From Sitta carolinensis (Eukaryota > Chordata > Aves > Passeriformes > Sittidae), in contig JAVUNC010000004.1 in NCBI GenBank assembly GCA_032173965.1, positions 25,769,001-25,833,000 of the forward strand: a stretch of 64,000 nt of DNA. Direction: 5' to 3'. Shown here piece by piece: positions 49,898-61,837 of this stretch. Below the pieces are notes generated by a model. The model saw only the letters and a list, made by a program, of their open reading frames with translations. It did no database searches and was not told the DNA's origin. The stretch's first letter is position 1. The number at the start of each line of letters is the position of its first letter. A program made the translations under genes and the position numbers.

Positions 49898-51824
49898 TAC
49901 ATCTGCTAGTTCATCATACATAATAAAATGTTTTAGAACAAAAGTGTATGTTCTAAAATATGCTGTTATTTGGATAAAGTTTTATGGTCCATTAGACAAG
50001 AAAAGTCTTCAATCAAGAAATTTGAAAAATGGTTGACCATTTCAAGCCTCCTCAAAAGAAAATTCATCTGACCTGATGAGACAAATCAGGACCACCGTGG
50101 TGATTTAATGGAGCAATCAGCAATGTGTCAAATCTGATTGATGTGTCCCTTCAGAAACCTGACAGGTGATTTGATCCCCACCAGCAGAGAAAAATTTTCC
50201 CCAGAAGACTCTCTTGCTGACACAAGCTGTGGAAAGATTTTTCCAGTCAACTGTTTCTTATTTTGCCCTTGAATTGAGGTGGGTTTTTTCTGTCCAATCC
50301 TTTGCTTTGACTTGATCTGAATAGCATTATCTTGACCTAAAAGTGTTATTTATAACAGAACATAGATCTCACCTTTCAAAATGTCAGAAATCAAGTGATG
50401 AAATTATTCCTTTGATAAAGCTAAAATAGAAAAGTAATAAATATAATTTGCATGGAACTCCAGTTCTAATAGCTATAAATGTGTATTAAACCCATTGAAA
50501 TTCATACTAGAAGTACAGAAGAATAGTTACCTTTTTTCTGGATTTTAAGTGAGTTACTGTAGAATGACTGCAGAGAAAGGCAGGAGGTAAGCAACAGACA
50601 TAAAACAATTAGGATTTTATTTTATTTCAAAATGCTTAAAATTCTTTTTATGTTAAGTGATCATTTTGTTTTATAAAGCATGCATATTTGAAAGCTTTAT
50701 TTAAAAATTATTAAAAATATGGTTTTAACTTTGTCAGGGGAAAACTACATTGAGTTTCCTTGCTACTTCCTGTTTACTTAACAGATCTGTCTGTCCTGCT
50801 TTACAGCCCATTTACAACCTTACACAGAGAAATCTATTTTTTAAATAAGACCATACTTATTTATCTACAGCCGGCATTCCAGGCTGTAGATAGAGTCCTG
50901 TGTATATTAGCTGATGCCATAATTGCAAAGGCTAGAAACATTGAAGGCATTATAAATAATTTACTGTATCAATTAATATCACCATTATATAATTAGGAAG
51001 TGGGCATACCCTGTTTGTGTAATGCTGGGTGCATCATTAAGAAAAGATAAATAAGCAGAATGAGAACAAACACTGTCAACAGAACAAAGGATCTCCTCCC
51101 TGCCAGGGCGACTTGGTGAAGCTCTGCTGTGATGAAGATGTGTACACAGAGGGAGATTTCAGGAATGCAGAGGCAAAGTGGTGGTGGCAGCAGCAATCTC
51201 TCTCCCAGTGCTACTCCCCAAACCTGGGGCTGTGGGGCAGAGGACAGGCAGCTCATTGCCAGTGCTGCTCTTTAGCCATCCTGTCCTGTGGCCCTCCAGC
51301 ATCATGATTTAGCATCCTGCCAGGCCATTTTGGGAATAGTCTGCAAAAAAACAGCAGCTCAGAATCCAGTGAGTTCAAAGAAGATAGCTTTTGCTCCTTG
51401 GTCATTCTGCGTGCACCCAGCTATTGGTGGTGCAGCATTTTCAGGTACAACCAACAGTCAGGACCATCAATACATTACCTAAAGTGTGATCAGTGAAGGA
51501 TATGAGTGGGAGGGTAGATTTGCAACAGAAATGAAAAAGTTAATCAGTTTAATATACAAATTCTATTTATATAAATTTCATGTCCACATAAGACGTGCAA
51601 GTAATTTCCATTAAACCAGCATGAGCTTGATAGGAGAATTGAGAAGACAGAATTCCTTCTGTAAAAGATTGAGTGTACATCATGATGTTTATTTTTCTTT
51701 ATGAAGTATAAATATGTCTGTTTAAGCTCTGAGCTGTTGAACAATGTAATTATTTGCAATGCATTAGCAGTAATGAAATTCCATATAAAGTATGCATATT
51801 CTGAATCAAGATTGTGCGGGGTCA

Positions 51825-51839
51825 TTTTTTTTTTTTTTT
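51825..51839. repeat. Poly(T) run, 15 T
   Basis: A homopolymer after 'gcggggtca'. Confidence 0.88.
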
Positions 51840-51959
51840 ATGATGTCAGTTCATAGTTAAAATTGACACAAGTGGGTTATTTTTGGAAGATGGTAGCTAG
51901 TCTTTAAATGCCTTTTAAACAGATCTTGTGTCCAATCCCAATCTGACTGCTTTATTAAA

Positions 51960-52460
51960 ATGTATTTGGTGTACTACCCTAACAAAAATCAATTTTAACA
52001 CCTTTTTGCAAACAATTTCCTTTTTGTTAGAATAATTTTCCATTGTAATTACAAAATCATCAGTGTAAGGAGATACAATTGGAGTTTGAAGAGTATAGTT
52101 TGGTTTTTTAATTACATTTAATGAATAATTGAAAATTATATTAATCTAACGAAAATAAATCTTAATTTATGATTTTTTAATTTTTATGAAATCCATTTAT
52201 TAGATGTTCATTGCAGGAATACCTATACCTGTTCTACAGCCTGAACTTGTCTTTAAACAGCCTAAATAAGAACAAACTAGTCTGATGATTTATTCCTATT
52301 ACTTCCCAGATTATATGTGCATTAATGTGGTTAGTTAGATGCCTACAGCATTATTTGGTTTCTATTAAAATTGAAGACACAATTCCTAGTGATGTAGGGA
52401 GGTCAATACTTTGTCCATGGAAATTCACAGCATAATTAGCTAGGAAGGTCTTTGAGAAGA
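51960..52460. promoter_or_regulatory. Candidate conserved non-coding element, TAAT-rich
   Basis: It contains 'cattgtaattacaaaatcat', 'tttaattacatttaatgaat', 'attgaaaattatattaatct' and 'gtgcattaatgtggttag'. Several of these are near-palindromic homeodomain-type sites (TAATTA, TAATNNATTA). The flanks are ordinary AT-rich DNA. Evidence is motif density only. Confidence 0.22.
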
Positions 52461-52569
52461 AATTCTGCTTACATCTTATTCTAACCAGAAAGGTAAGGAT
52501 GACCCCTGCCCCTCACTAGCTTCCCTAGAGTCTGAGGGTGTTCTGGGTTTTTTCAGCAGCTTGCAGGTG

Positions 52570-52645
52570 CCACGTCATAGCCCCGATCCCGGAGCCTGTT
52601 AAAGGTACCCGCATGGCTCCTGTGGGCTCTGTGGACACGGGATCA
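52570..52645. other. CpG-containing patch with nested inverted repeats
   Basis: Five CpG dinucleotides occur in about 75 bp, in a region where CpG is otherwise rare. Outer arms GATCCCG (52,585-52,591) and CGGGATC (52,638-52,644) are perfectly complementary. Inner arms GGAGCC (52,591-52,596) and GGCTCC (52,615-52,620) are also complementary. It is not recognised as a tRNA or a known repeat. Confidence 0.6.
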
Positions 52646-52908
52646 GATATGTTCTATTAGCCCTGAATGTCAAAGGCAGATTTAGCTTTTGAAGCTATTG
52701 AAAATTGCTCTTTGATGATGAATAGATGATGATTTAAGAGATTCATCTGACAGTTTTATCCATCTACGAGTTTAGTGTCTGGTCCAAATTTTCAGGGTTT
52801 TTTTTTTAAGTTTGACTGCTATATCTACCTTACAAAAAAAGCCTGTAGGCTTTCCCATGAATATACTGAGTGAAAGAAAAGTTTAAATGAATGCTTAGAT
52901 TATATGAC

Positions 52909-53481
52909 TGTTATGGTTTAGCTCCAGCTGGCAACAAAGTTCCACACAGCTGCTTGCTAACTCTCCCACCCCTCTGTGAGACAGGGAAGTGAGCTGGAAG
53001 GGTTAAAATGAGGAAACGCATGAGTTGAGATAAGAGGAGTATAATAATTGAAATGAAATAATTTAAGAAAACAATATTTAGCAATGAAAAGGAAAATAAC
53101 GACAGAGAAACATAACCCAAGAGAGAGAAGTGATGAAATTAAGATAAATATTCACTGCCGGCCAACTAATGCAAAGCCAGTCCCCAAGCAGCAGCTTCCT
53201 CCCCAACATTTCCTCTAGTTTTATTGTCAGATGGTTTGGGATATCCCTTTGGTCAATTGGGATTAGCTGTCCTGGCTGTGTGCACTCCCAACTCCTTGTG
53301 CACTCCCAGCCTTCTCACTGGCGGGACGGGGTGAGTGAGTAGGAAAGGCCTTGACCCTGTATGAACACTGCTCAGTAATAACTAAAACATCAGTGCATTA
53401 TCCACACTGCTTCCAGGATAGACCAAATCACAGCCTCATGCCAGATACTGTGAAGGAAATGCTCCAGCCAAACCCAGTAAA
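52909..53481 (-). mobile_element. Solo LTR, avian ERVL-like family, antisense
   Basis: The plus strand starts TGTTATGGTTTAGCTCC at 52,909, the reverse of the family's canonical end (GGTTAAACCACGACA). It continues with 'agctgcttgctaactctccc', 'gcatgagttgagataag', 'gggatatccctttggtcaat', 'tgtcctggctgtgtgcactc', 'ccaactccttgtgcactccc', 'agccttctcactggcgggac', 'aaaggccttgaccctgta', and ends near 'ccagccaaacccagtaaa'. This is the U5-R-U3 order in reverse, so the orientation is minus. Flanks 'atgac' and 'ctaac' could be a worn 5-bp duplication (3 of 5 identical). No internal genes are present. The 92-codon plus frame just outside (53,513-53,791) has no known domain. Confidence 0.86.
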
Positions 53482-56197
53482 CTAACTAATTTGAGATGGG
53501 CTTGAATTCACTGTGGAGGAAACTGAAATTTCCAAAATATTTATCAGTTCAGGTACTGTTGATTTCCTAAAACCAGCTTCAGACATCCTGTGGGCTGCAG
53601 AAAACTACTCTGTAGACACTGGTGTATGCCAGTTGGCTGGATCTACTGGCGGGCACAGCCTTATGATATTTGGAAGTGCTATTCAGGATGTTAAACTGAG
53701 TCCAAACTCTTCTGAAAAAAAAAAAATCCTCTCAGCTGAAACTCCACAAAGACTTACATCAGGAAGGTTTTTGGTTACAAAAATGATATAGAAGTATGCT
53801 TACCTTCAAGCTGGATATTCTGACCATGCAAATAGTCACTCTAGACTACAAAAACACTTCCAGTGCCAGTCAGGGACACACCATGAAATTATTCTGATGC
53901 AGATTAGGGAAATAACACAAGATGATTTCTGGATAATTTTAGGTTTATATGCTTCAAGGTGCTGCATGTTCATCCCTGATCCTACAAAAACGATCATTAA
54001 ACTTGAGAAAGTCAAGGCTATATCACTAATTTTTCTTTTAAGGAAAATAGGGTTCAATTTTTATTCAAGTTCTGTGGTTAGTGAAAACTGGACATTCCAT
54101 CATAAAATTAACAGCCTTACTATGAGTGGCTTGAAACTGTCATTAAACACTCTTTTTATTTTATCACTGCACATCAAAGTAATGTCTTTGCCTTGGAAAA
54201 TCTGTCTTTCTGAGTGAAAAAATTGATTAGGAAAAGGGATTTATTGACAACTTTGATAACTAATTTTCTATGGAATTTGCAGCAAGACTGTGTAGCATAA
54301 AATCTTTGTGGTAAAACTGTCTGCATACTCCTAGTTATCTTTTGTTAAAATTTTAATCCTCATTAATGATTATGGGATATGAAATTATTTCAGTTCAGCA
54401 ACCTATACATAGGAATTACCTGTATTGTATACACAATTTGCACAGATTTTTTTTAAGTGCCAACAAATTATGTTAGCATAATATTTAAACAAAATTTTAG
54501 GAGAAAAGATAATATTTTCTTGCTTAAATTAATTTATTAATTATTTTGATACTGAGGGCACTTGCCTAAAACCAAAATAATCTTGTTCAACCTTTTTACA
54601 AATTTTTTGTAACATTTCCATGAGATTTACTTACGGTGTGTGGAATGCTCTGGTACCCACATGTGATAGGATTATATAAAACAAGGCAATAGCTGACAAG
54701 GCGGCTGTTCATATTCATGTCCATATAACCAATTCACACACACACAAAAGTATTTTCTCCATTTGCCAGTTAGACATAATTAGCAATCACATTTGGTATA
54801 ATAAAATAAGCACAAACCCCCTCCAATTTATATTTTCTGAACAATGTAGTTTATAAGTTTCTGTCAAGAAGTAGCTTCAGAGATCAATTTATCATATGAT
54901 TTAACAAGATACAAGGAGACATTTCTTCCTTCAAGGTTATCATGTGCCATATGCTTTGCTCTATAGGTTTGCCAAAAGTCACTTAACGCCATATGTCCTG
55001 AGCCATTTGTTTCTCAAATAGTACCTCAGCTACTGCAGATGCTATCTGGTATAAATAACCAGAAAATCTAATGTTTGTGCTTTACTGTGATTTTCTGTAT
55101 AAAGTAAGTATCATGAGAGATTTTTGCATGTTAAATCTTGATATTGATTCTTCAAAAGACAATTTTCAGCCCCACCTCCTGTAGCATTTGGAAGAGGGGG
55201 TAGGTTTTTCTGCACAGGCAGGTGAATACCAACCCAAATAAGTGATTCCACCTTTCCCTGTCAAAATATATAAAAACTTCTAAAGGCTGAGAAAACCCCT
55301 CAAATAGCTTTTAAGAAATGGTATTTAGTCACAAAATGTTTACCAGTATAGTGAATTGCAGAAGACAAGGGATGTCTTTCATCTGTAATTCTTTCTTTCT
55401 TACAGCTGTTAGACAGCTGCCTTGTCACAGAGATTCTTGAAAATTCAGAAAAAGGGTTTGTCTTGAGTCTGCATGATTCATGATGATTTAAGCTAGACCT
55501 TAACTTAGGGCAGGAGTAGTGCAGCAGGCCACACACTGCAATAAGCTGTTCTACTGAGCTATTTAAATTAGGGATTTGTGAGAGCAGCAAGCATATTTGA
55601 GGAGATATAATATTAGATTTTTTTTAAACCCTAAAACTTTGCCTTTGTAGAAAAAAACATTTTACATGTGGGGCTTTTATTACAAAGTGGGGTTTTAAAA
55701 TTTTTTGTTACTGATTTCATATTTTATTAACTTTCATAATTTTACCTTTTATCTGTCTTTTAATGTAAATATTTCTTAAAATAACATTCAAAGCAAATCT
55801 TGTTTTCAAACCTTGAAAAAGATGAATAACAGAAGAGAGAGACAGTTGTTGCTGCTGCCAGTGATCTGATCATCAGAGTTCAACAGAGATCTCCACTTAG
55901 GTTTATTTTATACTTTTGGTTTAAGCAGACCTATTACAATCTTTGAATTTGAAAAGAGGTCATCCTTTGCAGGATGCTGTATGGATTAATTACCTAAGGT
56001 TCATTTAACTCTTTGAAGCTGAAGAATTATATTTAGATACTGAGCATTACTTTCATGCAGGAAAATAAGTTAAATGCTGACTAAATGGAAGTTCTGGGGT
56101 AACGCAGCTGTTTGGCTTGAAGTTACAAAATCACTCTTCCCATTTGAGGCCTCACAGCATCCATAGTATTTTCTTTCCAGAGTGTGAAAGTGACAGG
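53482..56197. other. Unique AT-rich DNA, no gene seen
   Basis: No exon is recognised. Frames at 53,513-53,791 (92 codons, plus) and 53,897-54,217 (106 codons, plus) lack known domains, and their codon use looks random. Confidence 0.55.
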
Positions 56198-56984
56198 TGT
56201 TTGTGGCCATTGCTGTGACACCACAGCTCTGGAAAGGTGAGACACCTGGCAAAAACACAGCAAGTCAGATACTGAGTACAGGCATGACGTGGCTGACTGG
56301 AGCCCAGGCCAGCTCAAGACACACCAGCACTGTGCCAAGTGTGGGAACAGCTGAGGTGTGGGGTTTGTGCCTCCAGCTGAACCTTTGGAGCCAAGGTTCC
56401 CAGGCACAGACTGCCTCATGGCGTCCAGGGTTTGCGTAGAGAAGTAAGAGAGAGGCTCTCCAGGTCTGAAGTTCCAACTGAATGATTTATTGAGATTGAA
56501 GGGAAACAGGCAAAAAGAGCCCTGTGCTGCTCTGTGCACAGAATTTTATACAGACACACACACCAGGGGTGGGTACAACACATTGTCCAATGGGGATAAC
56601 TCAGGGGCGGACTTGGAGGATCAGGGCATGGGTCTCGGGACGAATCAGGATAGATGGGAGGAGGGAAGGGGTCACAAGCACCAATGAGATGTCAAGGTTT
56701 GGGTGATGCCCCGGAATGCCCAGGGGGAGGGACAGCAAAGGGATTGGCTCTGGGGAGGATTGGCATGGAAGGAGCTGGAACACGGAGCTGGGTAACAGTG
56801 ATTGATAGGAAAAGGACTGGAACAGAGGGCAGAGAAAAGCCATAAAGGGAAACTGGTGGGAGGATACAACTCTAGCAACAAACCAACTCGGGAATAAACA
56901 CGGGGGAAACAGGGGAACATACCATTAACATCAAATAACAACAACTGAATTAAACCAAAAGAAACATGAGCCACCACATGCACA
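56198..56984 (-). mobile_element. ERV LTR, GC-richer, antisense
   Basis: On the minus strand a TATA box (TATAAAA, 56,544-56,550) is followed about 55 bp downstream by AATAAA (56,486-56,491), the layout of a retroviral promoter and polyadenylation site. U3 runs rightwards to about 56,978-56,984, where the minus strand begins TGTGCATGTGGTGGCTCATG or, six bases in, TGTGGTGGCTCATG. A possible 6-bp duplication with one mismatch, GACAGG (56,192-56,197) and GGCAGG (56,985-56,990), would give an LTR of 787 bp. The left end is therefore provisional. G+C is clearly higher than in the surroundings. Frames of up to 138 codons here are chance frames. No gag, pol or env was seen. Confidence 0.68.
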
Positions 56985-57960
56985 GGCAGGAAACCAAATA
57001 GAGTATCAGAAGAAACTGTGATTAGAATTGTGATATCATTTTAATGTATTCTCATGTGCTTTCGTCCCATGTTTTCTGTGCAACCAGATGTATGGGCACC
57101 TTCTTTTGGTCTTGCACTACATACAAGGGAGCTGAAGTAAAAATGTTGCTCTTTTCAGGCTATTTTCCCTTTTCAGCTTAAGCTGAACACCAAATATTTG
57201 CTGATTTAAACCCCAGAGAAAATACTATGATGACAGTTGGAGACTGCTAACTGCTAGCCTCTGTAATGGATGCATGAGCAGCACATGCTGTTCCAGCCCC
57301 AGAAATGCAGCTTCCAGTGCCACTTTGCTACCATTTTGCTTTTTTATTAATTAAGGACAATATTCAGTTCTATAGCAACAAAGCAATTCAGTGCCCTTAG
57401 GTAGGGAAGACACCATTTTTATAGTTATATAGTAGTGGAATGTCATTAACCAAGTCCTGGCTATCTATTTAATTGGGATTTTGAATTCCCTGACTATATT
57501 TTTGACTAATTTGACTATATTTTCACTAATTATAACAGGAATCAAAATATCTGATGAAGTTTTAGACACTTGCAAATAAATGTGTAACGACCTCTTTTCA
57601 TAAGGGCACAACATCAATTCTGTAAATTGCGGTGTTTTGAGGTGTCCCAGAGTCAGTCTTGGAGATCCCACCTGGCTTCAGATGATGCTTCAGAAGGGTT
57701 AGATGCCAGCATAAAGACAACTGCACAAAAAATGCTTAGAAGTTCCAAAACTTCATATAATGAAGCTGTAAGTGGCACTGATAACATTGTGTGAAGCATG
57801 GTTGATTTCATTAGAAACAGAACCAGTGGAAGGCTTAAAGGGAAAACCACAAACTAATTTCATCCAGAATAAATATAAATCCTCTCTGTACAAGTACTAA
57901 TATAGGGATACATGATGTCTTGTGACTTTCTGAATAAGGACAATAGTTCTTGTAATACTG

Positions 57961-57986
57961 TGTTTTGTTTTGTTTTGTTTTGTTTT
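57961..57986. repeat. (TGTTT)5 microsatellite
   Basis: Five near-perfect TGTTT units; a pentanucleotide repeat. Confidence 0.93.
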
Positions 57987-60061
57987 CTAATGGCCTTCAA
58001 GTGACAACAATAAGCAGTTAAAGCATTTTCTGTGTCCTCCTAGGACGACTGACTATGACAATGATGAATGAAATATGCTACCCTGACAGGGTTTTCTATA
58101 ACAATCATAGAAGGCAACAAGTCTGAGCTCTTTGGGTCTTGAAACTACTAAAGAGAGTGGAAAAAAATTAAAATTCAAAAATCAATATTTTCAATACTAC
58201 ATGGCTACTTGTACAAAATCATCAAAAGTCTTCCATGAAATCAGTACTGCCAAACTTCAGGAATGCTACTCTGCCTTAAAACATGTCTTGTTCTATATAA
58301 AGAAGAAATAAATGGACCTATACAAGGACACGTCAACGGAAAATTCACCATCTTTTAAAACAGAGGGGTCTGAAGTCTGCATAAAAACTCCTTCAAAGAT
58401 CTTGGAAATCTCTGATCTGTTACTACAGTTGTACAAGGATCAAAATAATTTGTTTATTTGAAAGTAACAGGATCTGTACTGCACAGCACAGGATACTTTG
58501 GATACCTCATGCCAGCAGACTGATGATTACCAGACTATTTCTGTAGCCACAAAATCGTCAGAGTCCCAGTCATAAACAGGTGATTATCTGCATTTTAAAT
58601 ACGCTAATGTGGTTCCTGGCATCTTTTTGACCAGTATGGCTGTCTCAAGAAACTTATGGACATACTCATGTTGTGGAATCAGTACAATGGTTTCCAGACT
58701 CAGCTTTCTGAGTTTTGGTGTGTTTTTGTTATTGTTGCTGTTCCTGTTGTATTTATTTCTTCTGCTTGATATTTTTTTTCCTGGAAACTGTAAAAGGAAA
58801 ATTATATAAAAATATAAATCAGTGAGTGGTCTGACATTAATTTTTTTCAGGAAATTTTTTCATTATCTTTAATTTTGAACTGGTTTTGTCATTGAAAAGA
58901 AGGAATTCTTAAAAAAAAAAATGTTGAATAAAAATGACTAACTAAAAAATTCAAAACACAAGACTACAATGTGAGTATATTTATATTTTTAAAATAAAAA
59001 CATAAGGTAAAGAATAAAAAGAATTCTGAAGCAACAGTGAGAGTTTTCAAAGAACAAAAACATATAAAATAAATTTTCTGGCTTAAATAACATTAAATAT
59101 ATTCTTTATGGACCCCAAAGAAATAATCCTTTGAAAATTTGCAAGCATATCATGCTAGAAGTTGTTTATATTTTATAAAGTTAAAAAAGAAACCCTAAAC
59201 AGCTGCAGAAATTAAGTATGGATCCCTGCTGCTTTACAGCATTAGTAAAGATGGGATGAAGGAAACGTAGCTCAATTGGAATTGTTTCCCACTGAACAAA
59301 AACTCTTATCATTTAAATCACCTTAGATAAGCACAACTGTACACAAAAAATGTACATAGCATGTCTTTAGACCTAACTCTGAAAGCAGAAAGAAATGTTT
59401 ATTTCTTCTTGCTGATAGAGAGGAGTGCAGGGGGTGCAGAATGGTCCTAATTGGCTGTTGCTTGCAACCAAGTAATGTTTTAGGAACCAAGCATGAGAGC
59501 TACAGCATCAGATGGGAAATTCTTGAAAAGTAGTGTCTCAGAGATGTGTTACAAATTTTTGTGCACAAGTCCTTGGATGCCTACAGTGAAAATATCTGGT
59601 ACAACCAGAGCAGTGACCTTGATACCTTAGCTCACCAGTAATTGTAATGAGATTGTGTTTAGTGCCAATTCTTTGGCGTTAACAACAGAGTCAATAGGAG
59701 AGTCAAACACTGATAATTCATGTGATGGAAAACATGGCTTATAATCTTTGGTTATGAGTGTTATCTATTCAGTTTAAAGGGACAGGCTGTGAAGACAGAG
59801 ATATTTAACAAAAAGAAAAGACACCCACCATGAAGAGAGTGAAGAGAAGGGAGAAGCAGGGAGATGTTTTAGTTAAGTAGCATCATGACATCCCATCAAT
59901 AGGTCAAGTTTCATTCCATTTCACCTATCATGTATGGCTTTTCTTGAGTTGCATCTAGAAGCTTACAACTAGAAGGTAAAAAAGGATCACTTCCTTTGGG
60001 GCTCTGGTTTATAGAAATATAAAACCCCAAACCAACTTCTTTTGCAGCACTGAAATTCTCA

Positions 60062-60205
60062 GGTTTTGGTTGGGAGTTTTGAGTGGCTTTTTGTTTGTTA
60101 GGTTGTTTTGTTGTTGTTTGTTGGGTTTGTTTGTGGGTTTTGAGGGGTTTGGAGACTGTTTATTTTTTGGGAGGGTGGGGTTTTTTGCTGGTTCAGGCAG
60201 GTCTT
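60062..60205. repeat. G/T-rich low-complexity tract
   Basis: The plus strand is almost all G and T with several G runs ('ttgggttt', 'gtgggttttgaggggttt', 'tgggagggtggggtttt'). C is nearly absent. The reverse strand gives a Lys/Pro/Asn-rich frame that is a tract artefact. Confidence 0.85.
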
Positions 60206-61448
60206 TCTTATCCTCAAACCTACATAGTCTGAGAGCGTGCAATTTCCAGTTTTTCTCATTCCTTCAGATCTCCGTAGTTTTGGGATGTTTCTGTAAAAAT
60301 CAGAGGTTTTTTATTTTAGTTTATCATTGAGGCCTTTTTTGAGCCATTTCACTGACAGCAGGAATTGAGCAGATATCAAATTATAACTGGATTTTTTTTG
60401 CTGACTGCTTCCAAAATTATTTATTTGAATGCCCAAACTTGATTCTTTTGGGTATCAAGTCTTTTTCAGGCACTGACAAAATGATGCCATAACAATCAAA
60501 TGAACATGGGCAGAACAAAGTGACAAAGATAAAACAGCTTCTTCACCTTTTACCACCCCACAGTTTGCTGCAGATAATGATAGTGGCAATAACAAGTGTA
60601 ATAAATGGAACTGCACTGGTTTGTACTTTTTTGCCAGGTCTTTTAAACTTTTTAAACTTTTAAATGCTGTGACATCATGGAGAAACGCAACAGAGATGAC
60701 AAAGTCGGAGCAAGAGGAGAGAGATTTATTTTTTTTACTTTACCTTATATACCTTTCACAGAAAGGGACCACATTGGAAGATAGAGGTTCAACTTCTTCA
60801 ATGCCACTGGTCTTAGAAAATGTCCATCAATTATCCCTCCTAACTAGAAGGAATGTCAACAATAATATTGTTTATAGAAAATCGTAAGAAACTGACTCCT
60901 AAATATATAAACAAACAGAAGGCTAGAATGAACAGCAAAAGAACAAGGTGACACAGCTTTGACATTTCTGATGAAAATTTCAGACCAGATGCTCCAGAAT
61001 GTGATAATGGTAGTTCTGCTCTTGGCAATCCTTTTTCACATAGGTCAGAGAAGCCTGAAAATTCCATTAAAGTATGATACTGGGACAGTATTCAGTTTTG
61101 AGGATCTTATTGAAGCAATGGTCTGCCTTCTTTTGTTAAAAAATATATATAAAATTAATAGGGGATTCACAGGAATTAAGTATTATTGTTTTGTCTTCTA
61201 TTCAAACTTGAGCATTGCGGTATTTGAATTTTCCAATAATTTGTGTAATGACAAATAAAACGAGACTGATTTTATGAGATAAAATTTGGGGGGGGGTTGC
61301 TTTCTAACAACCTGTTTTCTTAAATACTTCCTTGGGAGAGAATAAAAATGAAACCTGAGTAAATTTATGTGTGGGTATTCAGGACATTTTGTTTAACACT
61401 TACTAAAAGTCTGTGCTAGGATGATTTTCAAAGCAAAAGGTCTAAGAC

Positions 61449-61837
61449 TGTGCTGGTTTGGGGGAGTGGACACAGCTGGGATCTGACCAAAGGGATTTTC
61501 CATACCATATGACATCATGCTCAGTAAATAAATGGGGAGAAGGCACAGGAAGGGGGAGACAGAGTTATGGTGTTTATCTACCCACATATCCATGACACGT
61601 GATGGAGCTTTGCTTTCTTGGGGATGGCTGAGCATTGGCCTGCCCATGGACAGTGATGAATTGATTCCTTGATTTGCTTTGCTTGTGTGCATGACTTTTG
61701 CTTTACCTATGCAACTGTCCTTATCTCAACCCATGAGTTTTCTAATTTTGCCTTCAGATTCGCTCCCTTTTCCTGCCTGGGGGAGGGAGAGGGCTGCTGC
61801 ATGAGGCTGAGATGCTGGCTGGGGTTAAACCACAATA
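61449..61837 (+). mobile_element. Solo LTR, avian ERVL-like family, sense, internally deleted
   Basis: It starts TGTGCTGGTTTGG, then 'gtggacacagctgggatctg', 'accaaagggattttccatac', 'catatgacatcatgctcagt', 'cacgtgatggagctttgctt', 'tggggatggctgagcattgg', 'tttgctttacctatgcaact', 'tatctcaacccatgagtttt', and ends 'ggggttaaaccacaata'. Compared with the family as I remember it, much of the left part of U3 is missing. The flanks AAGAC (61,444-61,448) and AAGTC (61,838-61,842) form a 5-bp duplication with one mismatch, as expected for ERVL. The terminal CA has mutated to TA. The usual ATTAAA polyadenylation signal has become ATGCAA. Confidence 0.87.

Larger units (their letters stand above)
49898..52908. 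other. Unique DNA, no gene; structured CpG patch and TAAT-rich stretch
   Basis: No exon is recognised. 51,090-51,310 is GC-richer but unclassified. 51,825-51,839 is a 15-T run. 51,960-52,460 is TAAT-rich. 52,570-52,645 is a CpG-containing structured patch. The last two are listed separately. Confidence 0.5.
56985..61448. other. Unique AT-rich DNA, no gene seen
   Basis: No exon or transposon is recognised in 4.5 kb. It contains a (TGTTT)n microsatellite at 57,961-57,986, a G/T-rich tract at 60,062-60,205, and a run of nine G at 61,288-61,296. The 99-codon plus frame at 60,959-61,258 has hydrophobic stretches but no family I know. Confidence 0.55.

Noticed and set aside
49684..49902. 72-codon Phe/Leu/Ser-rich minus-strand frame resembling a membrane protein
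   Set aside because: It is the reverse translation of the polypurine tract.
51090..51310. GC-richer patch that looked exon-like
   Set aside because: Competing frames on both strands are short and show no domain; no convincing splice-bounded frame.
53513..53791. 92-codon plus-strand frame beginning MEETEISK, next to an LTR
   Set aside because: Checked as a possible retroviral or host exon. No recognisable motif, and the tail runs into an A-run.
56123..56539. 138-codon minus-strand frame
   Set aside because: It lies largely in the LTR at about 56,198-56,984. Cys/Ser/Leu-rich chance frame in GC-richer DNA.
60009..60242. Lys/Pro/Asn-rich minus-strand frame
   Set aside because: Artefact of the G/T-rich tract at 60,062-60,205.
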